Shown here: in pieces, positions 36,715 through 46,188 of the stretch | Position numbering within the stretch: the first letter of the stretch is position 1 | Layout: the number at the start of each line of letters is the position of its first letter | DNA from: Litorivivens lipolytica | GTDB lineage: Bacteria; Pseudomonadota; Gammaproteobacteria; Pseudomonadales; Spongiibacteraceae | Direction of reading: 5' to 3' | Assembly: GCF_014191715.1 (NCBI RefSeq) | Contig: NZ_JACHWY010000003.1 | Location: forward strand, 662,063-726,062 | DNA: 64,000 nt | Notes under the pieces: generated by a model | Seen by the model: only the letters and a program-made list of their open reading frames with translations | What the model was told of the DNA's origin: nothing | Database searches by the model: none | Translations under genes and position numbers: made by a program

Positions 36715-36820
36715 CCCCTCACCCCAGCCCTCTCCCGAAGGGAGAGGGAGCAAATCGACACGCGCGTCAAACTCGACCGAAAGGTACCCTCTCCCACTGG
36801 GAGAGGGACAGGGTGAGGGG
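36715..36820. repeat. CCCTCACCC/CTCTCCC-type nested palindrome
   Basis: CCCCTCACCCC and CCCTCTCCC-GAAG-GGGAGAGGG at the left, CCCTCTCCC-ACT-GGGAGAGGG and GGGTGAGGGG at the right. The whole 106-bp block is an inverted repeat of two smaller hairpins. This CCTCACCC/CTCTCCC family is widespread in proteobacterial intergenic DNA. It lies at the convergent end of amtB and recG. Confidence 0.8.
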
Positions 36821-36823
36821 GAT

Positions 36824-38890
36824 TTAAACAACAGCGTAGTCGGTGCGATCCCCCAGCCAGCGCTGTATGAGTGCATCGCTTAAGTTGTCGTCGGCTGAGA
36901 CCTTGCCAGCAACCTGTTTAACATCCTCAAGCAAATCACCATCGCGCTGCAGATCGGCAATACGAAATTGCATTAATCCGGTTTGGCGAGTGCCTAACAC
37001 TTCGCCGGGCCCGCGCAGCATCAAATCTTTTTCGGCAATATAAAAACCATCGGTAGATTCGCGCAGGGCGCGCAGTCGCTCCTTGCCGGTTCGCGACAGG
37101 GGCGATTGGTAGAGCAGCACACAATGACTTTCGAGAGCGCCGCGCCCGACTCGGCCGCGTAACTGATGTAATTGTGAAAGCCCAAGGCGTTCGGCGTTTT
37201 CAATCACCATCAAGCTGGCATTGGGCACGTCGACCCCAACTTCAATCACGGTGGTGGCGACCAGCAGTTGTGTCTCGCCCGCTTTAAAGGCCGTCATGAT
37301 ATCGGCCTTTTCCTGTGACTTCTGGCGGCCGTGGACCAGTGCGATCTGTAATTGGGGGAGTGCCGTTTTGAGTTCTTCAAAGGCTGCTTCCGCCGCCTGT
37401 GCCTGCAAGGCTTCCGACTCTTCAATCAACGTGCACACCCAATACACCTGCTGACCTTTGGCGCAGACATGGGCAATGCGCTCGATAATCTGGGCGCGCC
37501 GCGCGTTGTCGATGACGACGGTATTGACTGGCGTTCGCCCGGGCGGCAGTTCGTCGATGATGGAGGTGTCGAGATCGGCGTAGGCAGTCATCGCCAGAGT
37601 TCGCGGAATCGGCGTTGCGGTCATCACCAATTGGTGAGGCGAACCATCTTCAGGCCGCGTTTTTTGCGTCAGGGCAAGTCGCTGATGCACGCCAAAGCGA
37701 TGCTGCTCGTCGATTATCGCCAGCCCAAGCCGTTGATAGGCGACCTCATCCTGAAACAGGGCATGGGTGCCGACCACCAGCTGCGCTTCGCCACTGGCAA
37801 TCTCCACCAGCGCCTTTTGCCTCGCCTTGCCTTTGAGTTTGCCAACCAGCCAGCCGACCTTGATGCCGAGGGAGTCGAACCATTGACTGAAATTGAGGTA
37901 GTGCTGCTCTGCGAGGATTTCCGTGGGCGCCATCAAGGCCACCTGAAAACCCTGTTCAATGGCCTGCAAAGCCGCCATGCCGGCCACCACGGTTTTGCCG
38001 CTACCTACATCACCTTGTACCAGTCGCAGCATCGGTCTTGGCAGTATTAAGTCCGCCGCTATCTCGTCACTGACCCGCTGCTGCGCGTCGGTCAGTTTAA
38101 AACCCAATTGCTTAAGAAAAGCATTCTGCAGTTGTCGACTTTCGGCCATGGGTACCGCACCCCGGGCCTGTGTCTGTTCGCGGGTTTTCAGCATGGCGAG
38201 GTTGTGGGCCAGCAGTTCTTCGAAGGCGAGACGGCGCTGGGCCGGGTGCAGTCCTTCGCGCATCAGTGACAGCCGTGCCTTGCTGGGCGGTTGGTGCAGA
38301 TAGCGCAGGGCATCGCTAAGGGGGAAGCGCGCCAGCTCGTGCTGGCTGATCAGCTCGGTAACCGGATGTTTGTCGAGCAGGGTTAACGCCTGCTGACAGA
38401 GCTTGCGCCACACATTTTGGCCGATGCCGTCGGTGCTGGGGTAAACAGGAGTGAGTCGGTCGTCGAGCTCAACCGCTTGCTGTTCGTCGAGCAGCTGGTA
38501 TTCCGGATGGTAGAGCTCCAGCCCCGCGCTGCCGCGCCGCGGTTCGCCGTAGCAGCGAATGCGTACGCCTTTTGCGAGCTGATTTTTCTGTGCGCCGGAA
38601 AAATGAAAGAAGCGAAGCGTTACGAGGCCGGTGCCGTCCTGCACCTTACAGATCAAGCTGCGGCGTTTGCCAAAGGCGATATCAGCCACTTGAACTTCGC
38701 CTTCAATCACGGCGTCTACGCCGAGCTGCAGCGCGCCGATGGGCGTGATCTTGGTGCGATCCTGATAGCGCAGGGGCAGGTGGAATAGCAGATCCTGCGC
38801 AGTAAAAACGCCGTATTTATTGAGCTTTTCGCGCAGCCGGGGGCCAACGCCCTTGAGCTGGTCGACGGTGATGGCCTGCAGATCCGTCAC
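36824..38890 (-). CDS. recG: ATP-dependent DNA helicase RecG
   Basis: RecG reverses stalled forks and branch-migrates Holliday junctions. The 688-residue protein has the N-terminal wedge/OB domain (about 60-160), then the SF2 core: RLVQGDVGSGKTVVA (Walker A, about residue 295), LAIIDEQHRFGV (II), VMTATPIPRTLAM (III), VHGRQKSQEKADIM, VATTVIEVGVDVPNASLMVI (V) and QLRGRVGRG (VI). Length is that of E. coli RecG. In Pseudomonas it is near spoT; here it is distant. Confidence 0.95.
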   Translation of the reverse strand: MTDLQAITVDQLKGVGPRLREKLNKYGVFTAQDLLFHLPLRYQDRTKITPIGALQLGVDAVIEGEVQVADIAFGKRRSLICKVQDGTGLVTLRFFHFSGAQKNQLAKGVRIRCYGEPRRGSAGLELYHPEYQLLDEQQAVELDDRLTPVYPSTDGIGQNVWRKLCQQALTLLDKHPVTELISQHELARFPLSDALRYLHQPPSKARLSLMREGLHPAQRRLAFEELLAHNLAMLKTREQTQARGAVPMAESRQLQNAFLKQLGFKLTDAQQRVSDEIAADLILPRPMLRLVQGDVGSGKTVVAGMAALQAIEQGFQVALMAPTEILAEQHYLNFSQWFDSLGIKVGWLVGKLKGKARQKALVEIASGEAQLVVGTHALFQDEVAYQRLGLAIIDEQHRFGVHQRLALTQKTRPEDGSPHQLVMTATPIPRTLAMTAYADLDTSIIDELPPGRTPVNTVVIDNARRAQIIERIAHVCAKGQQVYWVCTLIEESEALQAQAAEAAFEELKTALPQLQIALVHGRQKSQEKADIMTAFKAGETQLLVATTVIEVGVDVPNASLMVIENAERLGLSQLHQLRGRVGRGALESHCVLLYQSPLSRTGKERLRALRESTDGFYIAEKDLMLRGPGEVLGTRQTGLMQFRIADLQRDGDLLEDVKQVAGKVSADDNLSDALIQRWLGDRTDYAVV

Positions 38891-38963
38891 GCAGGGTCTC
38901 CTTCTCTATTGGTCTGCGCTCACGTATTGTAACGGTCTTTTGCAAGGTAACGACAGGCGAGGC

Positions 38964-39806
38964 ATGGAAAAAACACTGCTGTTAATTGGCTGCGGACAAC
39001 TGGGTTCCGCGCTGGGCCAGGAATTTCTGACTCAGGGCTGGCGTGTGGTGGGCGCTCGTCGCTCCGTCGAAAAACTGCCCAAAGGCTTTGAGCCGCTGGG
39101 ACTGGATTTTCGCGACAGCACATCACTCAACGCCCTGAGTGAGATTGCGGCGGATTATGTGGTTGTGACACTGACGCCGGGTGAGCGTAGCGCGGAGGCT
39201 TATAAGGCGGTTTTCGAGCAGGGCTTGGCGGCCATTTTGCGGAATCTGAATGCAAGCCGACTGAAGCGCCTGCTGTTTACCTCCAGCACCAGCGTCTATC
39301 ACCAGAACGACGGTTCGGTCGTTGATGAAAACAGCGTGACCGAGCCCACCAGCTTCAGCGGCCAGTCCGTTCTGGCGGCTGAAAAATTACTTGCCGAGTC
39401 TGCTTTGCCTACAACGGTTGTGCGCTATGGCGGTATCTACGGCGGCGATTCGCTGCGCTTGGCAGAGCGGGTGCGCGAGGGGCGGTGTGCGCCGCCTGAG
39501 CCCGAGCATTTCAGTAACCGGATTCATCGCGATGACTGCGTGGCGGTGTTAAAGCACTTTATTGAGTGTGTTGAAGCGGGCAAGCCACTGGCAGACTGTT
39601 ATCTGGCGGTGGACGACAATCCCGCGCCGATTGCTGAGGTACACCAGTGGCTGGCCGCGCAGTTAGGTGTGTCCTACGAGTGCGACCCCGGTTACAGGCA
39701 TATGGCGGGCAGCAAGCGCGGCAATAATCAGCGATTAAAAGACAGTGGTTTTACCTTCCGCTACCCGGATTACCAGCAAGGTTATGCGGCGGTATTAGAG
39801 CGTTAA
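38964..39806 (+). CDS. NAD(P)-dependent epimerase/dehydratase family protein (YeeZ-like)
   Basis: The 280-residue protein has the Rossmann nucleotide motif LIGCGQLGSALGQEF at residues 6-20 and a short-chain dehydrogenase-like fold with RYGGIYGGDSLRLAERV. The typical YxxxK tetrad is not clear (LFTSSTSVYHQNDGSVVDE), as in YeeZ-type proteins. Substrate unknown. ATG 38964 has GAGGC immediately before it. Divergent from recG. Confidence 0.75.
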   Translation: MEKTLLLIGCGQLGSALGQEFLTQGWRVVGARRSVEKLPKGFEPLGLDFRDSTSLNALSEIAADYVVVTLTPGERSAEAYKAVFEQGLAAILRNLNASRLKRLLFTSSTSVYHQNDGSVVDENSVTEPTSFSGQSVLAAEKLLAESALPTTVVRYGGIYGGDSLRLAERVREGRCAPPEPEHFSNRIHRDDCVAVLKHFIECVEAGKPLADCYLAVDDNPAPIAEVHQWLAAQLGVSYECDPGYRHMAGSKRGNNQRLKDSGFTFRYPDYQQGYAAVLER

Positions 39807-39809
39807 ACG

Positions 39810-40673
39810 CTACTGGCTCTTCATCCGCATAATCCCTTCCTGAGCGGTGCTGGCGACCAGCCGGCCCTGCCGATCAAAAATCTGGCCGCGCACAAAGCCT
39901 CGACCGTTAGAGGCGCTGGGGCTATCGATGGCGTAGAGCAGCCAGTCATTGAAATCGAAGGGGCGGTGGAACCAGATGCTGTGGTCGATGGTGGCCATGC
40001 GCATATTCTCGGTAAAGAACGAGACTTCATGGGGCTGAGTCGCTGCCGCCAGAAACAGGAAGTCCGAGGCGTAGGCCAGGGTGTATTGGTGAATTTGCGT
40101 TTCTGCGGGCAGTGAACCGTTAGCGCGCATCCACAGGTGCCACTTGGGCGGCAGTTTGGTGGGGCGCAGCAGGTTTTGTTTTTCGACCAGCCGGAAATCA
40201 ATGGCGCGCAGGGCGGAAAACTTGGGCAGCCAGTCTTCCGGGCTGCGTTTGATATTGTCTTCGATAATCGCCAGTCCGCTCTCGATCTCCTCGGGTGCCG
40301 GCATGTCGGGCATATCGGCTTCGTGCTCGAAGCCCTTCAGTGGAATTTGAAAGGAGCAGGTCATAAAGCAGATGGGCTGGCCTTTCTGCATGGCCTTGAC
40401 GCGGCGGTTGGAGATGGTGCCGGCATCCAGTGTGGTTTCCACTTCAAAAATGATAGGTAAAGTGGAGTCACCTGGGCGCAGAAAGTAGCTGTGCAGTGAA
40501 TGAATCTCGCGATCGGCGGGCACCTGCTGCTTGGCCGCCGACAGTGCCTGACCGATAACCTGTCCGCCGTAAACCCGGCCCCAGTCGGTGACCTCGCTCT
40601 GGCCGCGATAGAGGTTTTCATCGAGCTTTTCCAGCTTGAGAACATCAACGAGTTGGTTCAGCGCCTGATTCAT
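39810..40673 (-). CDS. tesB: Acyl-CoA thioesterase II
   Basis: The 287-residue double-hotdog thioesterase hydrolyses medium and long acyl-CoA. It has YRGQSEVTDWGRVYGGQVIGQALSAA at the N-terminal hotdog, HSLHSYFLRPGD, the catalytic Asp region IDHSIWFHRPFDFNDWLLYA and the closing STAQEGIMRMK. The start at ATG 40673 (MNQALNQL) is preceded by AAGGA at the right spacing and gives the E. coli length; ATG 40679 is nearly equal. Confidence 0.93.
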   Translation of the reverse strand: MNQALNQLVDVLKLEKLDENLYRGQSEVTDWGRVYGGQVIGQALSAAKQQVPADREIHSLHSYFLRPGDSTLPIIFEVETTLDAGTISNRRVKAMQKGQPICFMTCSFQIPLKGFEHEADMPDMPAPEEIESGLAIIEDNIKRSPEDWLPKFSALRAIDFRLVEKQNLLRPTKLPPKWHLWMRANGSLPAETQIHQYTLAYASDFLFLAAATQPHEVSFFTENMRMATIDHSIWFHRPFDFNDWLLYAIDSPSASNGRGFVRGQIFDRQGRLVASTAQEGIMRMKSQ

Positions 40674-40849
40674 GGGCATTCCTTGTAACTTTTCTTCCTG
40701 CAATTGCCCGGGCAGTATAGCCGATGCCGGTACTGAATCGGCGATGTATGCCCGCCATAACAGCCGATGTTGGTGCGTGGAGAATTGTTCATGGTCTGGC
40801 GGCGTGGCGGGCAGTAGGCTGACCTTTTTCAACATAGCGGGAGAGCACA

Positions 40850-41392
40850 ATGGATCAGGAAAAAATCGAAGCCTTGATCAAGGATTTTGAGAATCGGCCG
40901 ATTATTCCGACGGTGGGGGCGAGCGATACCCTGCTGCTGGAAGAAAACGATCTGCCCTGGTTGATGTCACCCGATGGTAGCCAGACCCAGCTGCTGCAGG
41001 TGGATCTGAATCAGGGGCTGTGGGTAGTCAAAAACCGCTTTATGCCCGGCTTTGCCATCGACAAGCACTACCATACGGGTTCGGTTTTCGCGGTGACGCT
41101 GAAGGGCGAATGGTATTACAAAGAGTATCCGGATGAGGTTAACAAGCCCGGATCTTACCTCTTTGAGCCCGCCGGTTCGGTCCATACCCTGATGGTGCCG
41201 GAAGGGCAAAAAGAGCCCACCGAAGTATGGTTTGCAATTTATGGCGCCAATATCAATATGGATGCCGAGGGCAATATCACGGCAGTGCTGGATGCGCATT
41301 CGGTGCTCGATGGCTACACCAAGTACTGCGATGCTATGGGTGAGGACTGTAGCAAACTGATTGTGAATGGCGAACAGCCTTATAAGAAATAA
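40850..41392 (+). CDS. Cupin-domain protein (2,4'-dihydroxyacetophenone dioxygenase-like)
   Basis: The 180-residue protein has a single cupin fold with the metal-binding motif near HYHTGSVFAVTLKGEWYYKE (two His at about residues 65-67 and a Glu) and the second-motif His in AGSVHTLM. This combination resembles the DAD family of non-heme iron aromatic-ketone dioxygenases. The physiological substrate is unknown. It is divergent from tesB with a 176-bp gap. Confidence 0.65.
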   Translation: MDQEKIEALIKDFENRPIIPTVGASDTLLLEENDLPWLMSPDGSQTQLLQVDLNQGLWVVKNRFMPGFAIDKHYHTGSVFAVTLKGEWYYKEYPDEVNKPGSYLFEPAGSVHTLMVPEGQKEPTEVWFAIYGANINMDAEGNITAVLDAHSVLDGYTKYCDAMGEDCSKLIVNGEQPYKK

Positions 41393-41417
41393 GGTCGGCG
41401 CGGCAATCTTGTGATGT

Positions 41418-41462
41418 GGGTGCCACATTCAGGAGATTGCTTCGTTCTTCGCAATGACGAGA
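41418..41462. repeat. Single REP-like unit between the cupin gene and pilR
   Basis: GGGTGCCACATTCAGGAGAT and TGCTTCGTTCTTCGCAATGA followed by CGAG share the GGTGCCAC-TTCAGGAGATTGCTTCG block with the 87-bp repeats around ridA. This shows that the longer repeat unit is found away from that locus. Confidence 0.7.
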
Positions 41463-41467
41463 TAACT

Positions 41468-42820
41468 TCAGTCTTCCAGAATCTTCTTCGCGCGGTAGCG
41501 GAACTGGCGGAAGGATAAACCCAGCAGTTCCGCCGCTTCGGTTTTATTGCCGTGACTTTTCGCCAGTGCCGCTTCAATGGCGGCGCGCTCAATATCCTGC
41601 AGGTAGCCTTCCAGATCTCCAAACGCCGCTTCAATGCCTTTTGCGGGATTGGTGGAGGGCGTTGTTCCGGTGTCGGGAAGTTGCAGATCGCCCGCGGTTA
41701 TTGTGTCGTCGTCACAGAGGGTCACGGCGCGCTCCAGGATATTCTCCAGCTCGCGCACGTTACCCGGGAAGGGGTAGCTGCTGAGGGCGGTTTGTGCGCT
41801 GGCATCCAGTTGGGGTGTTTTCATGCCCCACTCGGCCGATAGGCGGTTGAGGATGGCGTTGGCCAGCAGGGGAATATCCTCTACCCGTTCACGCAGGCTC
41901 GGCACTTTTACTTCAATCACATTGATGCGATAGAACAGGTCCGTGCGGAAGTGGCCCTTCTCCACTTGCGTCGCCAGATCCTTGTGGGTCGCGCTGAGCA
42001 GTCGCACATCGACCGGGATTTCACGATTGGCGCCCACCGGTCGGACGCTTTTGTTCTGAATGGCGCGCAGCAGCTTGACCTGCATGTTCAGTGGCAGGTC
42101 GGCAATTTCATCGAGAAAAAGTGTGCCGCCGTCAGCGGATTCAAACAGCCCTGCCTTGTCATTGTGGGCGCCGGTAAAGCTGCCTTTTACGTGGCCGAAA
42201 AATTCGCTTTCCATCAACTCTGAAGGAATCGCACCGCAGTTAACGGGAACAAAAGGTGCATCCGCGCGTGGCCCGCTGGCGTGTATCAAGCGGGCGACAA
42301 CTTCCTTGCCGCTGCCGGATTCACCGCTGATGTAAACCGGCGCCTGACTGCGCGACAGTTTGGCGATCTGCCGACGCAGTGCCACCATATTGTCGGTTTC
42401 GCCGATCAACTGTCGGGTATCGTCGCCCACGCTGTCGGCGGCGGGTTTGTCGTCCAGGCTCACGGCGTTGCGCACGAGGTTGCGCAGGCGGTCGAGATCA
42501 ATCGGTTTGGAAATAAAATCAAAGGCGCCGGCTTTTAAGGACTCCGTTGCCAGATCCACGCTGCCAAACGCGGTGATGACGGCGACCGGGGTTTCTTCCG
42601 GGCGCTCCTGCAGGTTGCGGATGATATCCAGGCCGCTGCCGTCCGGCAGTTTCATGTCTGTCAGGCACAGGGCGAAGTGCTGACTGTCGAGCAGGCGAAA
42701 GGCGCTGGCCAGGGAGTCTGCACTATGGGTGTGGTAGCCCATGCGCATCAGGGTCAGCTCCAGCAACTCGCGAATGTCTGGCTCGTCGTCGATGATCAGG
42801 ATGGGCTTTTGTGGGTTCAT
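41468..42820 (-). CDS. pilR: Type IV pilus sigma54 response regulator PilR
   Basis: The 450-residue NtrC-class regulator has a receiver domain (DDEPDIRELLEL, phospho-Asp in CLTDMKLPDGSG, residue about 55), a sigma54 AAA+ domain with Walker A SGESGSGKEVVARLIH, GSFTGA (the GAFTGA loop, here with Ser) and GGTLFLDEIADLP, and a Fis-type HTH (IEAALAKSHGNKTEAAELLG). It drives pilA transcription when phosphorylated by PilS. The first base of its ATG shares the end of the pilS stop. Confidence 0.92.
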   Translation of the reverse strand: MNPQKPILIIDDEPDIRELLELTLMRMGYHTHSADSLASAFRLLDSQHFALCLTDMKLPDGSGLDIIRNLQERPEETPVAVITAFGSVDLATESLKAGAFDFISKPIDLDRLRNLVRNAVSLDDKPAADSVGDDTRQLIGETDNMVALRRQIAKLSRSQAPVYISGESGSGKEVVARLIHASGPRADAPFVPVNCGAIPSELMESEFFGHVKGSFTGAHNDKAGLFESADGGTLFLDEIADLPLNMQVKLLRAIQNKSVRPVGANREIPVDVRLLSATHKDLATQVEKGHFRTDLFYRINVIEVKVPSLRERVEDIPLLANAILNRLSAEWGMKTPQLDASAQTALSSYPFPGNVRELENILERAVTLCDDDTITAGDLQLPDTGTTPSTNPAKGIEAAFGDLEGYLQDIERAAIEAALAKSHGNKTEAAELLGLSFRQFRYRAKKILED

Positions 42821-44409
42821 CAGTCTATTACGTGGCGTTTCTGGGGGTGGCTGAAGGATAAGCGAAAGCAGCTCTTGCCGTCATCGGTTGGCTGCCAGGT
42901 CAGTTGAATCTGGTTGGCGTCGCAGAGTTCCTTGCAGATATAGAGGCCGAGACCGGTGCCGCTGCTCTCGGTGGTGAAAAAGGGTTCGAAAATCCGGTCC
43001 CGGTTTTCTGTGCTGACCCCGGGGCCATCGTCGATAATATTCAGAATGGGGCCGGGTTGTTCTTTGTCGTCAATCACCTGCAGCTCCAGTTGTCGCTTGC
43101 CGGTGGCTTCCGCGCTGTGGCGCAGGCCGTTGTCGACGATGATGGTTAGAATCTGGTGCAGCTGGTCGTCGTCGACATTAACCGTAAAGCGACCACCGAT
43201 GGCGGTGATGTTGAAATCTGCCGGGTCCGGGGTAATAGCACTGTAGTCATGACAAAACGTGTCGAGCCATTCCCTCAGGTTAAAAGGTTCTGGTTTGGGA
43301 TTGTCTCGCCGCGACAGCTGCAGAATATTTTCAATAATGCTGTTCATGCGCGCCGACTGCTGGGTGACGATATTGATCAACCGGCGGTCGGTGCTGTCGA
43401 GGCTTTCGGATTCGGCCAGTAGTTGAGCGGCGTGACTGATGGCGCCCAGGGGGTTGCGGATTTCATGGGCGATGCTGGCGGTAAACTGACCGAGCGAGGC
43501 GAGCTTGAGCTGCTGGGCCTGCTGCGCCATCTGGCTGACGTCTTCGATAAACAGCAAGGTATTTTCACTGTCGCCAGCTTTCAATTCCGTGCGGCTGATC
43601 TGCAGCAGTCGGCCCGATTCCTCATGTCGAAACTGAGTATTCTGGCGCCGTTCCTGTCGCAGCAGCTCCAACAGCGAGCGCGGTGCCAGCTGCGGCATGC
43701 TCTGACTGATAAAGCGAACTTTGAGGAGCTCTGCGGCGGATTGGTTGATCAGGCGGATCACGCCTTCAGCATCGACCACGAGAATGCCAGTGCGCATGTT
43801 CTGAACGATGCGCTCGCTGATATGCAGCAGTTGCTGCACGTCAGCCTCGCGCGCCTGCACCAGGGCTTGAGTGGCGATAATGCGTTGGGTCAGGTACTGC
43901 ACCACGATGCTGGTGGTAAAAAACGCCATGCCCATCAGGCCGGCGTCAAAGAACTCGGCGCTGGGTTGAGCTTCGTAAGTCACCCGATAGACGCTGTCGG
44001 CAATGACCGCGATCGAGGCCATTGCCGACAGCAGAAAGCCGAGTCTCGCGGTCAGCAGCATATTGCCGGCTGCGATGGCCGGCAGGACCAGCAGAGCGAT
44101 GCCGGTGGTCTCATCGGCCGAGCTGTAGTGAATCAGCGCCAGCGTCAGAATATCGATCAGCAGGCTGGTAAAGACCTGCGTAGCATTGCCGATTCGACTG
44201 CTGAATAGTTGATAGAGCAATAAACCGATAGCGTAGGCTGTATAAAAACCCGATACGCTGAGAAATAACAGGGGCTGGTGTTTACCGATAACCGGGTCGT
44301 CGGCGGTCAGCAGGTACAGGGTGGCGAGTATCATGGCCAGCAAGGCGCGATACCCGGAGTAAATGATGAGCAGTGCCCAGTTCTGGCGATTTTCTGTGGC
44401 AGGCAGCAT
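42820..44409 (-). CDS. pilS: Type IV pilus sensor histidine kinase PilS
   Basis: The 529-residue membrane kinase has six membrane segments (about 15-170), a PAS-like domain (IVQNMRTGILVVDAEGVIRL), a HisKA domain with the phospho-His in FTASIAHEIRNPLGAISHAA, and a HATPase with N box, DDGPGVSTENRDRIF (G1) and GTGLGLYICKELCD (G2). It senses pilin in the membrane and phosphorylates PilR. The ATG 44409 starts just before the first helix; no clear ribosome-binding site was found, and longer in-frame codons do not resemble the family. Confidence 0.9.
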   Translation of the reverse strand: MLPATENRQNWALLIIYSGYRALLAMILATLYLLTADDPVIGKHQPLLFLSVSGFYTAYAIGLLLYQLFSSRIGNATQVFTSLLIDILTLALIHYSSADETTGIALLVLPAIAAGNMLLTARLGFLLSAMASIAVIADSVYRVTYEAQPSAEFFDAGLMGMAFFTTSIVVQYLTQRIIATQALVQAREADVQQLLHISERIVQNMRTGILVVDAEGVIRLINQSAAELLKVRFISQSMPQLAPRSLLELLRQERRQNTQFRHEESGRLLQISRTELKAGDSENTLLFIEDVSQMAQQAQQLKLASLGQFTASIAHEIRNPLGAISHAAQLLAESESLDSTDRRLINIVTQQSARMNSIIENILQLSRRDNPKPEPFNLREWLDTFCHDYSAITPDPADFNITAIGGRFTVNVDDDQLHQILTIIVDNGLRHSAEATGKRQLELQVIDDKEQPGPILNIIDDGPGVSTENRDRIFEPFFTTESSGTGLGLYICKELCDANQIQLTWQPTDDGKSCFRLSFSHPQKRHVID

Positions 44410-44520
44410 GGTGGTCTGTTGAGCCGGTGGTGAGCGCAGTGTACCTGCTCTGTGGGCGGGATGCGACGCACGGCTTCTGGTAGAATGCGGCCTCTCTTTC
44501 ACACGCAGAGCGGAGCAGGC

Positions 44521-46137
44521 ATGAGCGCTGACGTAAGCATAGCCATGGCGCAGATCAACCCGGTGGTGGGCGATATTGCGGGGAATACCGAGCGCATTGC
44601 GCAGGCCGCACGAGAGGCGGCCGCGAGCGGTGCGCACTTGGTGATGTTCCCGGAGCTGGCCCTGACCGGTTACCCACCAGAAGATCTCTTGCTTCGCCCG
44701 AGCCTGGAAATCCGCGTGGCGGCCGCGCTGGAAACGCTGGCAGCGACGAGTCGCGATATCGCCCTGTTGGTCGGTCTGCCCCTTCATGCAGACGGCAAGC
44801 TCTATAACGCGGCAGCCCTGCTGCGTGACGGCAAGGTTGAGGTGCTCTACCGCAAACACCGCCTGCCGAATTATCGGGTATTTGATGAGGTTCGTTATTT
44901 CGCGGCCGGCAGTGAGGCGGCAGTGTTTGAGCTTGGCGGTACCCGCTTTGGTATCACGATCTGTGAAGATATCTGGTCACCTGAACCGGCGGCGAAAGCT
45001 GTTGCCGCGGGCGCCGAGGTGATCCTCAATCTCAATGCCTCGCCTTACCATGTGGGCAAGCAAGCAGAGCGCGAAGCGGTGGTAGCGGAACGCTGCCGCG
45101 AAAATAGAGTTCCTGTGCTGTATGTGAATCAGGTCGGCGCGCAGGACGAGTTGGTGTTTGACGGTGGCTCCTTTGCCTTGTCGTCTGACGGCGAATTAAA
45201 GGCGCGCGCCCACCCTCTTAAAGAATCTCTGTCGTTGATCACGCTGCGTGATGGCGAGCCGCTGGCAAATGATATCGCGCCTATCGCTGAGGAACTGGCC
45301 ACCATTTACGACGCGCTGGTGGTCGGTGTGCGCGACTACGTGAACAAAAACGGTTTCAAAGGCGTGGTGCTCGGTTTATCGGGCGGGATTGATTCTGCAC
45401 TGACCCTGGCGGTTGCGGTGGATGCACTCGGTGCCGAGCGGGTTGAAGCGGTGATGATGCCCTTTAAATACACCTCCAGCATGAGCCTGGAGGATGCTGC
45501 TGCTGAAGCCAAAACCTTGGGTGTGACCTACAAGGTGATGCCGATAGAGCCAATGTTTGATGCATTTTCTGAAGCGCTGGCCGACGAGTTTGCGGGCCTC
45601 AAACGCGACACCACCGAAGAAAACATGCAGGCCCGGATTCGCGGTGTGCTGCTGATGGCCATCTCAAACAAAAAGGGCTATCTGGTGCTGACCACCGGTA
45701 ACAAAAGCGAGATGGCGGTGGGTTATTGCACGCTTTACGGTGATATGGCCGGCGGTTTTGATGTGCTGAAAGATGTCTCCAAGCAGCGCGTGTTTGCCCT
45801 GTCGCGCTACCGCAATACCCTGTCGCCGGCGATCCCGCAGCGGGTGATTGATCGCCCGCCCTCGGCCGAACTGGCGCCAGATCAGAAAGATGAAGACTCG
45901 CTGCCGCCTTACGAGGTGCTGGATGAAATTCTTGAACACTACATTGAGCACGATCAGAGCGCCGAAGCGATTATCGCCATGGGCTTTGAGCGCGAGCAGG
46001 TGGAGCGCGTGGTGCGACTGGTGGATATCAATGAATACAAGCGGCGGCAGGCGGCGATTGGGCCGCGTATTACCGAGCGCGGCTTTGGGCGTGACCGGCG
46101 CTATCCGATCACCAATCGCTGGAAGGCGGGGGTCTAA
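44521..46137 (+). CDS. nadE: Glutamine-dependent NAD+ synthetase
   Basis: This 538-residue protein has a nitrilase-type glutaminase domain (residues 1-260; Glu in FPELALTGYPPEDLL, Lys in YRKHRLPNY, Cys in GITICEDIW) and an NAD synthetase domain with the PP-loop LGLSGGIDSALT (about 290). It amidates nicotinic acid adenine dinucleotide using glutamine. ATG 44521 has GGAG 8 bp before it; earlier in-frame codons lie in the intergenic region shared with pilS. Confidence 0.94.
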   Translation: MSADVSIAMAQINPVVGDIAGNTERIAQAAREAAASGAHLVMFPELALTGYPPEDLLLRPSLEIRVAAALETLAATSRDIALLVGLPLHADGKLYNAAALLRDGKVEVLYRKHRLPNYRVFDEVRYFAAGSEAAVFELGGTRFGITICEDIWSPEPAAKAVAAGAEVILNLNASPYHVGKQAEREAVVAERCRENRVPVLYVNQVGAQDELVFDGGSFALSSDGELKARAHPLKESLSLITLRDGEPLANDIAPIAEELATIYDALVVGVRDYVNKNGFKGVVLGLSGGIDSALTLAVAVDALGAERVEAVMMPFKYTSSMSLEDAAAEAKTLGVTYKVMPIEPMFDAFSEALADEFAGLKRDTTEENMQARIRGVLLMAISNKKGYLVLTTGNKSEMAVGYCTLYGDMAGGFDVLKDVSKQRVFALSRYRNTLSPAIPQRVIDRPPSAELAPDQKDEDSLPPYEVLDEILEHYIEHDQSAEAIIAMGFEREQVERVVRLVDINEYKRRQAAIGPRITERGFGRDRRYPITNRWKAGV

Positions 46138-46140
46138 AAC

Positions 46141-46169
46141 AAAAACGGGCGCAGAGGGCGCCCGTTTTT
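46141..46169. terminator. Bidirectional terminator between nadE and bamD
   Basis: AAAAACGGGCGC, loop AGAGG, GCGCCCGTTTTT: a perfect 12-bp stem with A-run and T-run on the two sides, so it can stop both nadE (rightward) and bamD (leftward) transcription. Confidence 0.92.
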
Positions 46170-46188
46170 ATTTCAACAGAACTGAATC

